Shown: positions 18,494 through 27,516 of the stretch, in pieces
How the letters are laid out: each line of letters opens with the position of its first letter
Position numbering within the stretch: position 1 is the stretch's first letter
Assembly (NCBI GenBank): GCA_035695765.1
Contig: DASRRI010000150.1
Span: 11,348 to 75,347, forward strand
Origin: Dongia_A sp035695765
GTDB taxonomy: Bacteria; Pseudomonadota; Alphaproteobacteria; Dongiales; Dongiaceae
Direction of reading: 5' to 3'
Length of the DNA: 64,000 nt
Made by a program: the position numbers and the translations under genes
The notes under the pieces: model-generated
The model's database searches: none
Told to the model about the DNA's origin: nothing
What the model saw: only the letters and a program-made list of their open reading frames with translations

Positions 18494-19213
18494 ATGGATT
18501 CTACCCCTCACATCGCGATCGTCGACGATCACAAGGATATCCGCGAGCTGATCGGCCGCTATCTGGGGCAGCATGGCTGCCGGGTGAGCGCCGCCGACAG
18601 CGCCGCCAGCCTGCGCCACCTGCTTCAGCGCAGCGCGCCCGATCTGATCGTGCTCGATGTGATGATGCCCGGCGAGGACGGCCTTTCCGTGTGCCGATAC
18701 CTGCGGGCGACCAGCGATCTTCCGGTTATCCTGCTGACCGCGGCGGTGGAGGAGACGGACCGCATCATCGGCCTCGAGATCGGTGCTGACGACTATGTGA
18801 CAAAGCCGTTCAATCCACGTGAGCTGCTGGCGAGGATCAAGGCGGTCCTGCGCCGCGCCAACAGCCTGCCGCCACAGCGCTCCGCTCAGCGCAACAAGGC
18901 GGTCCGCTTCGACCGCTGGACCCTCGATGTCGGCCGGCGCGAGCTGATCGGCGCCGACGGCGTGGCAGTGCCCTTGAGCACGGCGGAATATCGCCTGCTC
19001 TGCGTCCTGGTCGAGCGACCGGGCCTGGTGCTGACACGCGATCAGCTGCTGGATCTCACCGTCGGCCGCGCGGCGGACGTCTATGATCGCAGCATCGACA
19101 ACCAGGTCAGCCGCCTGCGCAAGAAGATCGAGCTGGACCCGCGCAATCCGGCGCTGATCAAGACGCATTGGGGCGGCGGCTACAGCTTCACCGCGGACGT
19201 GACGGCGTCATGA
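18494..19213 (+). CDS. OmpR/PhoB-type response regulator
   Basis: This 239-residue protein has a receiver domain with acidic residues D11/D12, phospho-acceptor D55 (LIVLDVMMPG) and the conserved lysine in YVTKPFNPRELL. A C-terminal winged-helix DNA-binding domain contains VPLSTAEYRLLCVL and DRSIDNQVSRLRKKIE. The ATG at 18494 has GGAG 8 nt upstream and fits family length. The frame is open to 18473. The stop overlaps the start of the partner kinase (ATGA). The likely target is the downstream molybdenum hydroxylase operon, judged from proximity and a shared motif. Confidence 0.9.
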   Translation: MDSTPHIAIVDDHKDIRELIGRYLGQHGCRVSAADSAASLRHLLQRSAPDLIVLDVMMPGEDGLSVCRYLRATSDLPVILLTAAVEETDRIIGLEIGADDYVTKPFNPRELLARIKAVLRRANSLPPQRSAQRNKAVRFDRWTLDVGRRELIGADGVAVPLSTAEYRLLCVLVERPGLVLTRDQLLDLTVGRAADVYDRSIDNQVSRLRKKIELDPRNPALIKTHWGGGYSFTADVTAS

Positions 19214-20667
19214 GGCGCCTCTCGTCAAGATGCTTCTGGACACGGAGCCTGGTTGGCCAGCTGATCGGCCTCATGCTGCTGGCCCTGGTCCTGTCGCAAG
19301 CCATCAGCTTCCTCATCTACTGGGACGAGCGCGGAGAAGCGCTGCGCCAAGCCGCCAAGGAGGAGTTCCTCGTGCGGTCGGCATCGGTCGCGCAACTGAT
19401 GGAGACCACGCCGGCGATCTATCATCCGGAGATCCTGCGGGCGGTCGCCACGAACTACACCCGGTTCTGGCTGACCGAGCACAGCCCGGACGATCTCAAA
19501 TCCTGGAAAAAACAAGCGTGGTACCGCCTCGCGCAACCCTTGCCGCGTTACGGCGAACCCGAGCACGCACCGCAATCGACGCCCGAACGGCAAGCATCCG
19601 GTCAGGACATTCCGCTGATCGCGACGCCGGCGCAGGCAGCGGAGTTCGGCTCATGGACCGCGCTGCCTGCGCAGGCCTGGAGCCTGGCTCGGCCGGCACG
19701 ATTCGTGCGGCTGGACAATGCGTTTGGCTCCGGCCTTGCCGTCCGGCTGCAAGGCGGGACTTGGCTGAACGCCGCTTTTGCCAAGCCCGCCTATGGCTCC
19801 ATATGGACGTCGCAATCGACCGTGTCGCTCGGCATCACCGCCATCGTCCTCACGCTCATTGCAATTCTGGTTGCGCGCCGCGTCGCGCGGCCGATGCGAC
19901 GCCTCGCCTTTGCGGCCGAGGCATTCGGCCGCGGCGAAGAGACCGCGCGCCTGCCCGAGGAAGGACCGACTGACATCCGCCGCACGGCTGAGGCGTTCAA
20001 CCGGATGCAGGAGCGGCTGCGCCGCTTCGTGTCGGACCGCACCAGCATGCTGGCCGCCATCGGCCACGATCTGCGCACGCCGATCACGTCGCTCCGGCTG
20101 CGCGCCGAGTTCGTGACCGATGAGGAGATGCGGGAGAAGATCCTGGCGACGCTCAACGAGATGCAGGCCATGACCGAGGCGACCCTCGCCTTCGCCCGCG
20201 AAGAGGCGGCCGGCGAGCCGACCCGGGTCATCGATCTGGCGGCGCTGACCGAGAGCATCTGTGATGACCTTGCGGACCTCGGCTGGAACGTCACCTTCGC
20301 CGAGAGCGGCAAGGTGCCCTATCGCTGCCGGCCCGCTGCCCTCCGCCGCGCGTTGCGCAACCTGGTCGAGAATGCCGTCCGGTATGGCGGCTGCGCGCGT
20401 GCCAGCCTCGCCCTTTCCAAGGATTCATTCGAGATTTCGATCGATGACAAAGGCCCGGGCATCCCGGAAGAGGAGTTCGAGCGCGTGTTCGCACCCTTCT
20501 TCCGCCTGGAAGGCTCGCGCAGCCGCACCACCGGCGGCGTAGGCCTCGGGCTGTCGATCGCCCGCACCATCGTCCGCGGCCATGGCGGCGATATCGAGCT
20601 CGTCAATCTGCGCAGCGGCGGCCTGCGCGCCATGATCCGCCTGCCGCAGGTGCCCGCGCTGCGCTAG
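19210..20667 (+). CDS. Membrane sensor histidine kinase (HAMP-HisKA-HATPase)
   Basis: This 485-residue partner kinase has two transmembrane segments (about residues 14-39 and 205-224) flanking a periplasmic sensor region of about 160 residues with no recognised domain. A HAMP domain follows, then the H-box with H286 in AIGHDLRTPITSLRLR. The ATP-binding domain has RALRNLVENAVRYG, DKGPGIP and GGVGLGLSIAR. The gene overlaps the response regulator by 4 nt. The signal it senses is unknown. The next genes downstream encode a molybdenum-dependent oxidoreductase. Confidence 0.9.
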   Translation: MRRLSSRCFWTRSLVGQLIGLMLLALVLSQAISFLIYWDERGEALRQAAKEEFLVRSASVAQLMETTPAIYHPEILRAVATNYTRFWLTEHSPDDLKSWKKQAWYRLAQPLPRYGEPEHAPQSTPERQASGQDIPLIATPAQAAEFGSWTALPAQAWSLARPARFVRLDNAFGSGLAVRLQGGTWLNAAFAKPAYGSIWTSQSTVSLGITAIVLTLIAILVARRVARPMRRLAFAAEAFGRGEETARLPEEGPTDIRRTAEAFNRMQERLRRFVSDRTSMLAAIGHDLRTPITSLRLRAEFVTDEEMREKILATLNEMQAMTEATLAFAREEAAGEPTRVIDLAALTESICDDLADLGWNVTFAESGKVPYRCRPAALRRALRNLVENAVRYGGCARASLALSKDSFEISIDDKGPGIPEEEFERVFAPFFRLEGSRSRTTGGVGLGLSIARTIVRGHGGDIELVNLRSGGLRAMIRLPQVPALR

Positions 20668-20704
20668 CCGCGCCTGTCCCTCGAAAACCTGCCCGCCCGC
20701 AAAT

Positions 20705-20714
20705 TGTATCAAAC
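20705..20714 (-). promoter_or_regulatory. Second GTTTGATACA motif, upstream of the molybdenum hydroxylase operon
   Basis: This is the reverse complement of the 10-bp word at 18424-18433. It lies in the 165-nt gap between the kinase stop and the 2Fe-2S subunit gene, about 120 nt before that start codon. On the same strand as the motif the context is ACA-GTTTGATACA-ATTT. Binding by the neighbouring regulator is inferred. Confidence 0.4.
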
Positions 20715-20832
20715 TGTGCCGCCGGCGCGCTCGCGCATAGATCGCGACAAATTTCCGCGCGGACGGCAAACCCTGGCGACACTCGCCCCATAGATTGATC
20801 CCGTGCAACCACTCAACACTGAAGGGACAGTC

Positions 20833-21285
20833 ATGGCACGTATCACGGTCAATGGAATCCCCCACGATGTCGACGCCGATCCGGAAACCCCGTTGCTCTG
20901 GGTCCTCCGCGAGCAGCTGGGACTGACCGGCACCAAATATGGCTGCGGCGTGGCGCAATGCGGCGCCTGCACGATCCACGTCGATGGCGCCGCCACGCGG
21001 TCCTGCATGTTGCCCGTGAGCGCGGTAGAGCCGGCCCAAAAGGTGACGACCGTCGAGGGACTGTCGCCCGACGGCAGCCATCCAATCCAGAAGGCATGGC
21101 TGGCGCTCGACGTGCCGCAATGCGGCTATTGCCAGGCAGGCATGATCATGGCGGCTGCCGCTTTGATCGCGCAGAACAAGTCGCCGACCGACGCGGACAT
21201 CGATACGGAGATCACCAACATCTGCCGCTGCGGCACTTACAACCGCGTCCGCGCTGCCATCAAGCGCGCGACCCAACAAGCGTAG
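20833..21285 (+). CDS. [2Fe-2S] subunit of a molybdenum hydroxylase (IorA-like)
   Basis: This 150-residue electron-transfer subunit belongs to the xanthine oxidase family. The N-terminal plant-type ferredoxin cluster is bound by YGCGVAQCGACTIHVDG plus a later RSC. The C-terminal helical cluster domain has QCGYCQAGM and ICRCGTY. The size and the absence of a separate FAD subunit match the two-subunit isoquinoline 1-oxidoreductase/aldehyde dehydrogenase type. The start has an AAGGGA ribosome-binding site. It lies 17 nt upstream of the catalytic subunit. Confidence 0.9.
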   Translation: MARITVNGIPHDVDADPETPLLWVLREQLGLTGTKYGCGVAQCGACTIHVDGAATRSCMLPVSAVEPAQKVTTVEGLSPDGSHPIQKAWLALDVPQCGYCQAGMIMAAAALIAQNKSPTDADIDTEITNICRCGTYNRVRAAIKRATQQA

Positions 21286-21302
21286 ACCGGCCGGAGACAA
21301 TC

Positions 21303-23474
21303 ATGAACTCGATTTCAAAGCTTTCGCGTCGCACCTTCATCGTGGGTTCCACCGCCGCGGTCGGCGGCTTGTCGCTCGGCTTCCATGTGCCGTTCGCCCA
21401 GGCGGAAGGCGAGATACCGCCCGAGGTCAACGCCTGGGTCGTGGTGAAGCCGGACGAGACGATCGTCATCCGGATCGCGCGCTCAGAGATGGGCCAGGGC
21501 TCGTTGACGGGCCTCGCGCAGCTGGTGGCGGAGGAGCTGGAATGCGACTGGTCCAAGGTCGCAACCGAATACCCGACGCCGGGCCAGAACCTCGCCCGCA
21601 ACAAGGTGTGGGGCGACTTCACCACGACCGGCAGCCGCGCGATCCGGCGGTCCCATCAATATGTGCGCCAGGGTGGTGCCGCGGCGCGTGAGATGCTGAT
21701 CGCCGCGGCCGCCGCCGAATGGGACGTGCCGGCTGGCGAATGCTCGGTTACGAAAGGCGTGATCACGCACCAGCCGAGCGGACGCACCACGACCTACGGC
21801 GAGGTGGCCAATGCCGCCGCGCGCCGGACGCCGCCCGCCGACGTCACGCTCAAGGACCCTAAGGACTGGACCATCGCCGGCAAGCCGCTGCCGCGGCTCG
21901 ACACCGCGGACAAGCTGACCGGCAAGCAGAAATACGGCATCGACCTGGTCCAGCCGGACATGCTGAATGCCGCCATCCGCGCGTGCCCGATGTTCGGCGG
22001 CAAGATCATGTCGTTCGATGCCGCCGCGGTCCAGGACAAGGCGGGTGTGCGCAAAGTGGTCCAGGTGGACGAGACCGCCGTTGCGGTTGTCGCCGATACC
22101 TGGTGGCATGCCAAGACTGCGCTCGATGCCCTGCCGATCACCTGGGACGAAGGGCCGAACAAAGACGTCAGCAGCGATTCCATCGCCGACATGCTGGCCG
22201 AAGGCCTCGATGCCAAAGACGCGTTTGTCGGCACGTCGATCGGCAATGCCCCAGCTGCGCTCAGCCAGGCCGGCAAGACGGTGACCGCGGTCTACGCCTT
22301 CCCCTATCAGGCTCACGCTACCATGGAGCCAATGAACGCAACCGCGCGGTACACGCCCGAGCGCTGCGAAGTGTGGGTGCCGACCCAGAGCGGCGAGCTC
22401 AGCCTGCAAGTCGCAGCGAAGGCTGCAGGCCTGCCGATCGAGCAATGCGACGTGCACAAGGTGCATCTCGGCGGCGGCTTCGGCCGGCGCGGAAACACCC
22501 AGGATTACGTGCGCCAGGCTGTTACTATTGCCAAGGCGATGCCGGGCACGCCGGTCAAGCTGCTCTGGTCGCGCGAAGAGGACATGTTGCATGGCTTCTA
22601 TCACCCCACCACGCAATGCAAGCTGACGGCCGCGCTCGATGACGGGGGCAACGCCACCGCATTGCACATGCGCATCTCCGGCCAGTCCATCCTGACCAGC
22701 GCAATGCCGCAGCGACTGCGCGAAGACGGCATGGACCCGCTCGTCTTCCAGGGCCTGCATGATGGCGGCGAGGAATATGCGCTCGGCTACACGATTCCGA
22801 ATGTGCTGATCGACCATGCGATGCGGAACCCGCCGATTCCGCCCGGCTTCTGGCGCGGCGTGAACCTCAACCAGAACGCCCTCTATCTCGAATCCTTCAT
22901 GGATGAACTCGCGCACGCCGCAGGCCAGGACCCCCTCGCTTTCCGGCGCAAGCTGATGGCGAACCATCCGAAGCATCTGGCTGTCCTCGACGCAGTGGCG
23001 GAGCGGATCGGCTGGACGGATGCGCCACCGCAAGGAGTTCATCGCGGCCTGGCGCAGATCATGGGGTTCGGCAGCTACGTTGCGGCCGCGGCCGAGGTTT
23101 CCGTCACGGATGGTCAACTGAAGATCCATCGGATTGTCGCTGCAACGGATCCCGGCCATGCGGTCAACCCGGCGCAGATCGAGCGGCAGGTCGAAGGCTC
23201 CTTCGTCTATGGATTATCGGCCTGCCTCCATGGCGAATGCACGGTCAAGGGCGGGCGCATGGAGCAGGAGAATTTCGACAGCTATAACGTCATGCGCCTT
23301 GCGGAGATGCCGAAGGTCGAAACGATCATCATGCCGTCCGGCGGCTTCTGGGGCGGCGTGGGCGAGCCGACCATCGCGGTTGCCGCGCCGGCGGTCCTGA
23401 ACGCGATCTTCGCCGCGACCGGCAAGCGCATCCGCAGAATCCCGCTCGCCAGCCAGGATCTGAAGAGTGCGTGA
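21303..23474 (+). CDS. Molybdopterin-binding catalytic subunit (IorB-like aldehyde/isoquinoline oxidoreductase)
   Basis: This 723-residue catalytic subunit belongs to the xanthine oxidase superfamily. The N terminus is a Tat signal (LSRRTFIVGSTAAVGGLSLG), so the folded enzyme is exported with its cofactor, together with the signal-less small subunit. The two-part layout resembles IorB. Visible motifs include GGGFGRRG, the aromatic-rich PPGFWRGVNLNQNA loop, and a C-terminal GGVGEPTIAVAAPA segment carrying the catalytic glutamate. The substrate (aldehyde, N-heterocycle or other) is not readable. The operon is preceded by a two-component system. Confidence 0.87.
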   Translation: MNSISKLSRRTFIVGSTAAVGGLSLGFHVPFAQAEGEIPPEVNAWVVVKPDETIVIRIARSEMGQGSLTGLAQLVAEELECDWSKVATEYPTPGQNLARNKVWGDFTTTGSRAIRRSHQYVRQGGAAAREMLIAAAAAEWDVPAGECSVTKGVITHQPSGRTTTYGEVANAAARRTPPADVTLKDPKDWTIAGKPLPRLDTADKLTGKQKYGIDLVQPDMLNAAIRACPMFGGKIMSFDAAAVQDKAGVRKVVQVDETAVAVVADTWWHAKTALDALPITWDEGPNKDVSSDSIADMLAEGLDAKDAFVGTSIGNAPAALSQAGKTVTAVYAFPYQAHATMEPMNATARYTPERCEVWVPTQSGELSLQVAAKAAGLPIEQCDVHKVHLGGGFGRRGNTQDYVRQAVTIAKAMPGTPVKLLWSREEDMLHGFYHPTTQCKLTAALDDGGNATALHMRISGQSILTSAMPQRLREDGMDPLVFQGLHDGGEEYALGYTIPNVLIDHAMRNPPIPPGFWRGVNLNQNALYLESFMDELAHAAGQDPLAFRRKLMANHPKHLAVLDAVAERIGWTDAPPQGVHRGLAQIMGFGSYVAAAAEVSVTDGQLKIHRIVAATDPGHAVNPAQIERQVEGSFVYGLSACLHGECTVKGGRMEQENFDSYNVMRLAEMPKVETIIMPSGGFWGGVGEPTIAVAAPAVLNAIFAATGKRIRRIPLASQDLKSA

Positions 23475-23592
23475 GATGGGGCACAACTTTCTCTCACGTG
23501 CCCGTCAATGCTTCTGGCTCTGGATCTGCGGCAGCGCCGCCACGGCTTTATGGATGGTTGTCTCGCGCGCGGCGGCCGGCTGATCGCCGGCG

Positions 23593-24396
23593 CTAAGGTT
23601 CGAGGCGCCACGGCCTTTGCCGTTCGAACCAGTCGAACAGGAGGTCATAGCGGCTGCGCCATGCCTCCGCTTCGTCGATCGAGGCGCGCAGTTCGGAGAA
23701 TTTCTGGAACACCGGAATCTCCGCACCCGCGGTCATCATGATGCCCTCGATCTTGTGCGTGTTGCCCGCCAGCGCAAGGAACGGTGTCCGTGCCTTGCAT
23801 GCGGCGTAGACCGCGTGATGCCGGCCGGTCACCAGCAGGCGGGCTGTCTTCAACGATCGCACCAGGCTTGACCAGCTCATCGCGCGCATGTCGACGAACG
23901 GATAGCGCTCCGCCCAGCGCGAGCGCAGCCGGACGAAGCAACCGAAGTCCCGCGACAGGAAGTCCGTCATGACGATGCCGCCCTTGAAATCGATCATCTC
24001 GTCCTTCACGACCGGCGCGAAGTAGGAGAGATCAGGTAGCACCTCCGCCGCAACGCCGTGCCGTGCGATCGCGCTTTGCGACAGCACTTCGCGCACCACC
24101 ACCTGACGGCATCTGGCGAGTGCCGAATCGAAATCGTGCGGATTGTCCTGCCAGACCGTATTGATGAGGAAGGCTGGCCGTCCCGCCCTTTGCGCCGTCT
24201 CGATCAGCTGCATCTTGTCGCGGAAGGCTTGGCCACCATGGTGCATCGAACCTTCGCCGTTCACGACCAGGAGATCGAACTCCTCGCCGGTCACGATCTC
24301 GCCATGGCGCCGCAATTCGGCAGCGATGGTCTGCACGACGGCGGCCGACCCGCAATGATAGCTCGAATGGTCTCCGGCCAGCCGGATTCGCAGCAT
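23593..24396 (-). CDS. Polysaccharide pyruvyl transferase family protein
   Basis: This 267-residue protein resembles the polysaccharide pyruvyl transferase/CsaB fold. Marks are the N-terminal RLAGDHSSYHCGSAAVVQTI, VVNGEGSMHH, the VLPDLSYF strand and the C-terminal TGRHHAVYAACKARTPFLAL plus GNTHKIEG segments. Members transfer pyruvate from PEP to a sugar as a ketal in exopolysaccharides or secondary cell wall polymers. The gene stands alone, with no other glycan genes nearby, so the acceptor cannot be inferred. Confidence 0.72.
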   Translation of the reverse strand: MLRIRLAGDHSSYHCGSAAVVQTIAAELRRHGEIVTGEEFDLLVVNGEGSMHHGGQAFRDKMQLIETAQRAGRPAFLINTVWQDNPHDFDSALARCRQVVVREVLSQSAIARHGVAAEVLPDLSYFAPVVKDEMIDFKGGIVMTDFLSRDFGCFVRLRSRWAERYPFVDMRAMSWSSLVRSLKTARLLVTGRHHAVYAACKARTPFLALAGNTHKIEGIMMTAGAEIPVFQKFSELRASIDEAEAWRSRYDLLFDWFERQRPWRLEP

Positions 24397-24470
24397 GATG
24401 TGTCCCGATGACCTGCGCCGCGGATGCGGCCCCCGTCATGAGTGTGGCGGAAGCGGCCGGCTGTGGTCAA

Positions 24471-24503
24471 AGAAAAACCCGGACGTCCTTGCGGGCGCCC
24501 GGG
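24471..24503 (-). terminator. Rho-independent terminator of the TPR gene
   Basis: On the minus strand CCCGGGCG and CGTCCGGG pair (8 bp, one G-U) around a 10-nt loop, followed by TTTTTCTTTG. It lies about 22 nt after the TPR protein stop codon. Confidence 0.85.
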
Positions 24504-24525
24504 CCAGTGGTGGCTGAGAGGTAAT

Positions 24526-25848
24526 CTAAGCTGCCTGCTTGGTGCCCTGGTCGCGGTAGCGGCGGGCAAGCGGGCTCTTGGGCTTCAGCGCCAGCCGTTC
24601 GTTGGCGAGCGCGCGGACCAAGCTGGTTTCGCCGGCGCGGCGCGCGGCTTCAATCAAGGTGAGATCGATGAGGTCGCGCTGCGCGTGGCTGCCGCCGAAG
24701 CGCTGGGCGATGTTGCGCAGGGGGCGCAGGAGGTCGATGGTCGCGGCGTATTTGCCATGCTCGAACGCCAGCAGGGCGCGCGCCAGCGGCAGGCCGACAT
24801 CGCGGCTCATCAAGGCATTGTCCGACTGCTTGCGCGCCGTCTCGGTCAGGATCGAGACTGTCCGCTCCGCTTCGCCGACACGCCCCGCGCCCAGCAGCGC
24901 CATCACGGCATGGACGTCATTGAAGGCGTAGAGCTTGTCCTCGATCAGCAGCTGCCAGCGGTCGGCGATTGCGTTCCAGCGGTTGCCGAGATCGACACCG
25001 CGCAGCTTCAGCCGCCACAGCAGGGCCGCGGCGTCGATCATGTCCAGGATCATGGAAGACTGGCCACCGCGGATCGGCCCGTCATAGAGCTTCAGCACTT
25101 CGGCATTCTGGTCCGCTTCCAGGCGGAACAGGGCGAGGTGCCACCAATTGTGCACCTGAAAGAAGGATTCCGATGCCCAGCCGGATTCAGTGTCGCGCAT
25201 GAAGGCGGCGCCGTCCTCGTATCGCCCCATCATCTCCATCACATGGGCGACTGCGTGATAGGCCCAGCCGTCGCGCTTGTTGAGCGCTATGGCGCGGCGG
25301 GCGCTGTCTTCCGCCTGCGCGTAGTCGCCCATTTCTTCCAGGCCGAAGGCATGCATGCCAAGCAGCGTGTGATAGCCGGGCATGTGCTGGTCCCACTCGG
25401 CCATCACGCGCGCCACGCGGTCGCGCAGGTTGCGGCTGTCGCCGCGGAAGAAATCGAGCAGGTGGCCCATCTGCAGCGCGACAATGTCGTGCGGATCATC
25501 GATCAGGATATCGTCCAGCCGTTCCGAAGCTCGGTTGAAAGCGCCATCGATCAGGCACGCGATGGCGGCGGCATGGCGCCGTTCGCGGTCGTTGAGCTTC
25601 AGGCCGCGCAGCTTCGCCAGCAGCTCTGCCGCCTGCGAAACAGGCGCGCGCTCCATGCCGGAGAGCAGCAGATAAGCCTTCAACGCGTAGGCCATGGCGA
25701 AGTCGGGACTTTCCGCGATCGCGCCGTCGATGGTCGCGATCGGGTCTCCGACATAGCAGTTGAACTGGCAGATCGCGGTCTCGTAGAGCTCAAGCGCTCT
25801 GGTATCCGCGCCGGTCAGCGGCGCACCGCGATGATCCTTGACGACCAT
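24526..25848 (-). CDS. Tetratricopeptide repeat protein 38 (TTC38)-like protein
   Basis: This all-helical 440-residue protein has TPR-like repeats, clearest in GLEEMGDYAQAEDSARRAI followed by WAYHAVAHVMEMMGRYEDG, the hallmark of TTC38-like proteins. The N terminus (GAPLTGADTRALELYETAIC) is also family-like. Its function is unknown. The open frame extends upstream to 26136 through the crp-like gene. The ATG at 25848 is chosen because AGGGAG lies 8 nt before it and it falls after that gene's stop. It is probably co-transcribed with the Crp/Fnr regulator upstream. Confidence 0.8.
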   Translation of the reverse strand: MVVKDHRGAPLTGADTRALELYETAICQFNCYVGDPIATIDGAIAESPDFAMAYALKAYLLLSGMERAPVSQAAELLAKLRGLKLNDRERRHAAAIACLIDGAFNRASERLDDILIDDPHDIVALQMGHLLDFFRGDSRNLRDRVARVMAEWDQHMPGYHTLLGMHAFGLEEMGDYAQAEDSARRAIALNKRDGWAYHAVAHVMEMMGRYEDGAAFMRDTESGWASESFFQVHNWWHLALFRLEADQNAEVLKLYDGPIRGGQSSMILDMIDAAALLWRLKLRGVDLGNRWNAIADRWQLLIEDKLYAFNDVHAVMALLGAGRVGEAERTVSILTETARKQSDNALMSRDVGLPLARALLAFEHGKYAATIDLLRPLRNIAQRFGGSHAQRDLIDLTLIEAARRAGETSLVRALANERLALKPKSPLARRYRDQGTKQAA

Positions 25849-25921
25849 GGATCTTACTCCCTCTATCCCCAAGCGCAGACAGATTTGTAGGCCGGCGGCT
25901 TCCTCATTGCTGTGAGGCGCT

Positions 25922-26641
25922 TCACACCGGATCGATCCGGTCGATCGCGGCAAGCGCCCGCAAGGTAGCGAGATCGAGAATGCTGAGGCCGCCATCCTCG
26001 GTGCTGACGATCTTCTTATGGCTCCAGGCCGCCAGCTGCTTGTTGATCGCCTCGCGCGAGACGCCGAGCATCTGCGCCAGCTCGGTCTGGGAAAAGCGCC
26101 GGCCGAGCCTGGCTTCGTTGCCGTCGATCTCGCCATGGGCCATGACCAGGTCGTTCAGCTTGCGCGCCAGGCGCACCGGCAGGTCGGCGAAGGCGAAATC
26201 GCTCAGCAGGTCTGTCTTCAGCCGCATGCGCTCGCACAGCAGCTCGATGATGTGGCGCGCCAGGGTCGGCTCGTTCTCCAGCACCGACAGGAAGGCCGAG
26301 CGCTGCATCACCAGCAGTACTGTCGCTTCCTGCGCCGTCGCATTGGCGGTACGCGGCAGGCCGTCCAGCAGTGCGATCTCGCCGAACACGTCGCCCGGCT
26401 CCATGATTGAAAAGGTCAGCTCCTTGCCGCTGTCGCTGCCGACCCAGATGCGCACCAGCCCCTCGACCACGGCGTACAGGGCATCGCCCTCGTCCCCCCG
26501 GTTGAACAGGGTTTCACGCCGGTCCAGCTGCTTGGTGACAGACAGGGCGGCCAACCGCTCCAGGATCGGCTGGGGCACGTCCTTGAACAGGAAGCTCCGC
26601 CGGATGAGCGCCTGGCGCTCGCTGTGGTCCAATCGCCCCAT
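25922..26641 (-). CDS. Crp/Fnr family transcriptional regulator
   Basis: This 239-residue regulator has an N-terminal cyclic-nucleotide-binding-like beta barrel (RETLFNRGDEGDALYAVVEG, PGDVFGEIALLDGLPRTANATA) and a long dimer helix. The C-terminal HTH reads FSQTELAQMLGVSREAINKQL. FNR-type N-terminal cysteines are absent. The barrel keeps the GEIALLDG and PRTA phosphate-cassette residues, so cAMP-type sensing is plausible. An adenylate cyclase gene lies about 0.9 kb away, across the divergent region. It is transcribed with the TPR gene and divergently from the FecR-like gene. Confidence 0.88.
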   Translation of the reverse strand: MGRLDHSERQALIRRSFLFKDVPQPILERLAALSVTKQLDRRETLFNRGDEGDALYAVVEGLVRIWVGSDSGKELTFSIMEPGDVFGEIALLDGLPRTANATAQEATVLLVMQRSAFLSVLENEPTLARHIIELLCERMRLKTDLLSDFAFADLPVRLARKLNDLVMAHGEIDGNEARLGRRFSQTELAQMLGVSREAINKQLAAWSHKKIVSTEDGGLSILDLATLRALAAIDRIDPV

Positions 26642-26856
26642 GACTTGTCCTAAATCCGTCGTGATCGGTGCTAGCGTGCCCCCGCGCCATTAGAGCTATA
26701 GATAGCGGTCTGCGCGCAAGGGGTGTGAAGCCTTTCACAGACCCGGCGGCAATAACGCCCAATCTAATTGACTGCCGATAACCGGCCCCGGCAATGCTGC
26801 ACAAGGCGAGACGCCGGATCATTGGATATTGTATCACCTTCGTCAGGGGACTTTTA
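26642..26856. promoter_or_regulatory. Divergent control region, Crp/Fnr gene and FecR-cyclase operon
   Basis: This 215-nt non-coding stretch separates the minus-strand Crp/Fnr gene from the plus-strand FecR-like gene and must hold both promoters. The imperfect GTGTGAAGCCTTTCACAG (about 26724-26741) resembles a Crp/Fnr-type two-fold site, with GTGTGA and TTTCACA half-sites. No unambiguous -35/-10 pair was fixed. Confidence 0.45.
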
Positions 26857-27507
26857 ATGGAATCGAGCCGAGTCATGGGTGAACCACATCCCGGGACCAA
26901 TGCGGCGCGCTGGCTGCCTTTGTTGGCTGGTGCCCTGATCGTACTGACACAACCCGCTCTTGCGGAAGAGCGGTCCTGCGCGGTGGCCGAGCTTGCCGGC
27001 GCCGCCAACCTGACCCACGCCGGCGCCCGCAGCGCTGTGCAGGTGGGTACGGCACTGTCCGCCAAGGACAAGCTGGAAACCGGATCCAACGGCCGGGTCG
27101 ACGTCGCCTGCAGCGACGGCACCCATATCACCATCGGCGCCGATACCGAGATCGGCTTTGGCTCCCTGATCGGGGAGCAGGGCAATGATGCCTCGATCGG
27201 CATGAGCTTGCACCGCGGCATCGCCCGCTTCCTGGCCCCGGTCCGGACCTGGGGCACCTTCAACGTCTTCGGGCCGGTTGCGGTCGCTTCCGTGCGCTCC
27301 ACCGAATGGATCATGGATACGCCCAAACGCGGCACCAACGTCTTCGTCCTCAAGGGCGTCGTCGAGGTGCAAAGCAAGCGCGGCGACGGCGTCCGTCTGC
27401 CTGCGACCTATGGTGTCGACGTGGCAGCCAACGGCACCATGGCGGCGTCGAAGAAATGGGGCGCCAAGCGGGTCGCCGACGTTCTGGCGAGGCTTGGCCT
27501 GCAATAG
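26857..27507 (+). CDS. Secreted FecR-domain protein
   Basis: This 216-residue protein has a signal peptide (hydrophobic AARWLPLLAGALIVLTQPALA, cleavage probably after ALA). The single FecR-type beta domain shows LSAKDKLETGSNGRVDV, the GIARFLAP strand and VRSTEWIMD. Such domains occur as periplasmic sensor modules next to CHASE2-containing cyclases and kinases. The ATG at 26857 has AGGGGA upstream. An in-frame ATG at 26875 is an alternative. The gene ends 9 nt before the adenylate cyclase, so the pair probably works as one signalling unit. Confidence 0.8.
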   Translation: MESSRVMGEPHPGTNAARWLPLLAGALIVLTQPALAEERSCAVAELAGAANLTHAGARSAVQVGTALSAKDKLETGSNGRVDVACSDGTHITIGADTEIGFGSLIGEQGNDASIGMSLHRGIARFLAPVRTWGTFNVFGPVAVASVRSTEWIMDTPKRGTNVFVLKGVVEVQSKRGDGVRLPATYGVDVAANGTMAASKKWGAKRVADVLARLGLQ

Positions 27508-27516
27508 CGAGGTCGC

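Noticed and set aside
18317..19168. Upstream extension of the 94-aa membrane protein frame
   Set aside because: The frame continues over the response regulator gene on the opposite strand. The strong ribosome-binding site places the start at 18316.
24397..24525. Possible CRISPR or tandem repeat array
   Set aside because: No set of regularly spaced direct repeats was found here or anywhere in the window. This stretch is explained by the terminator.
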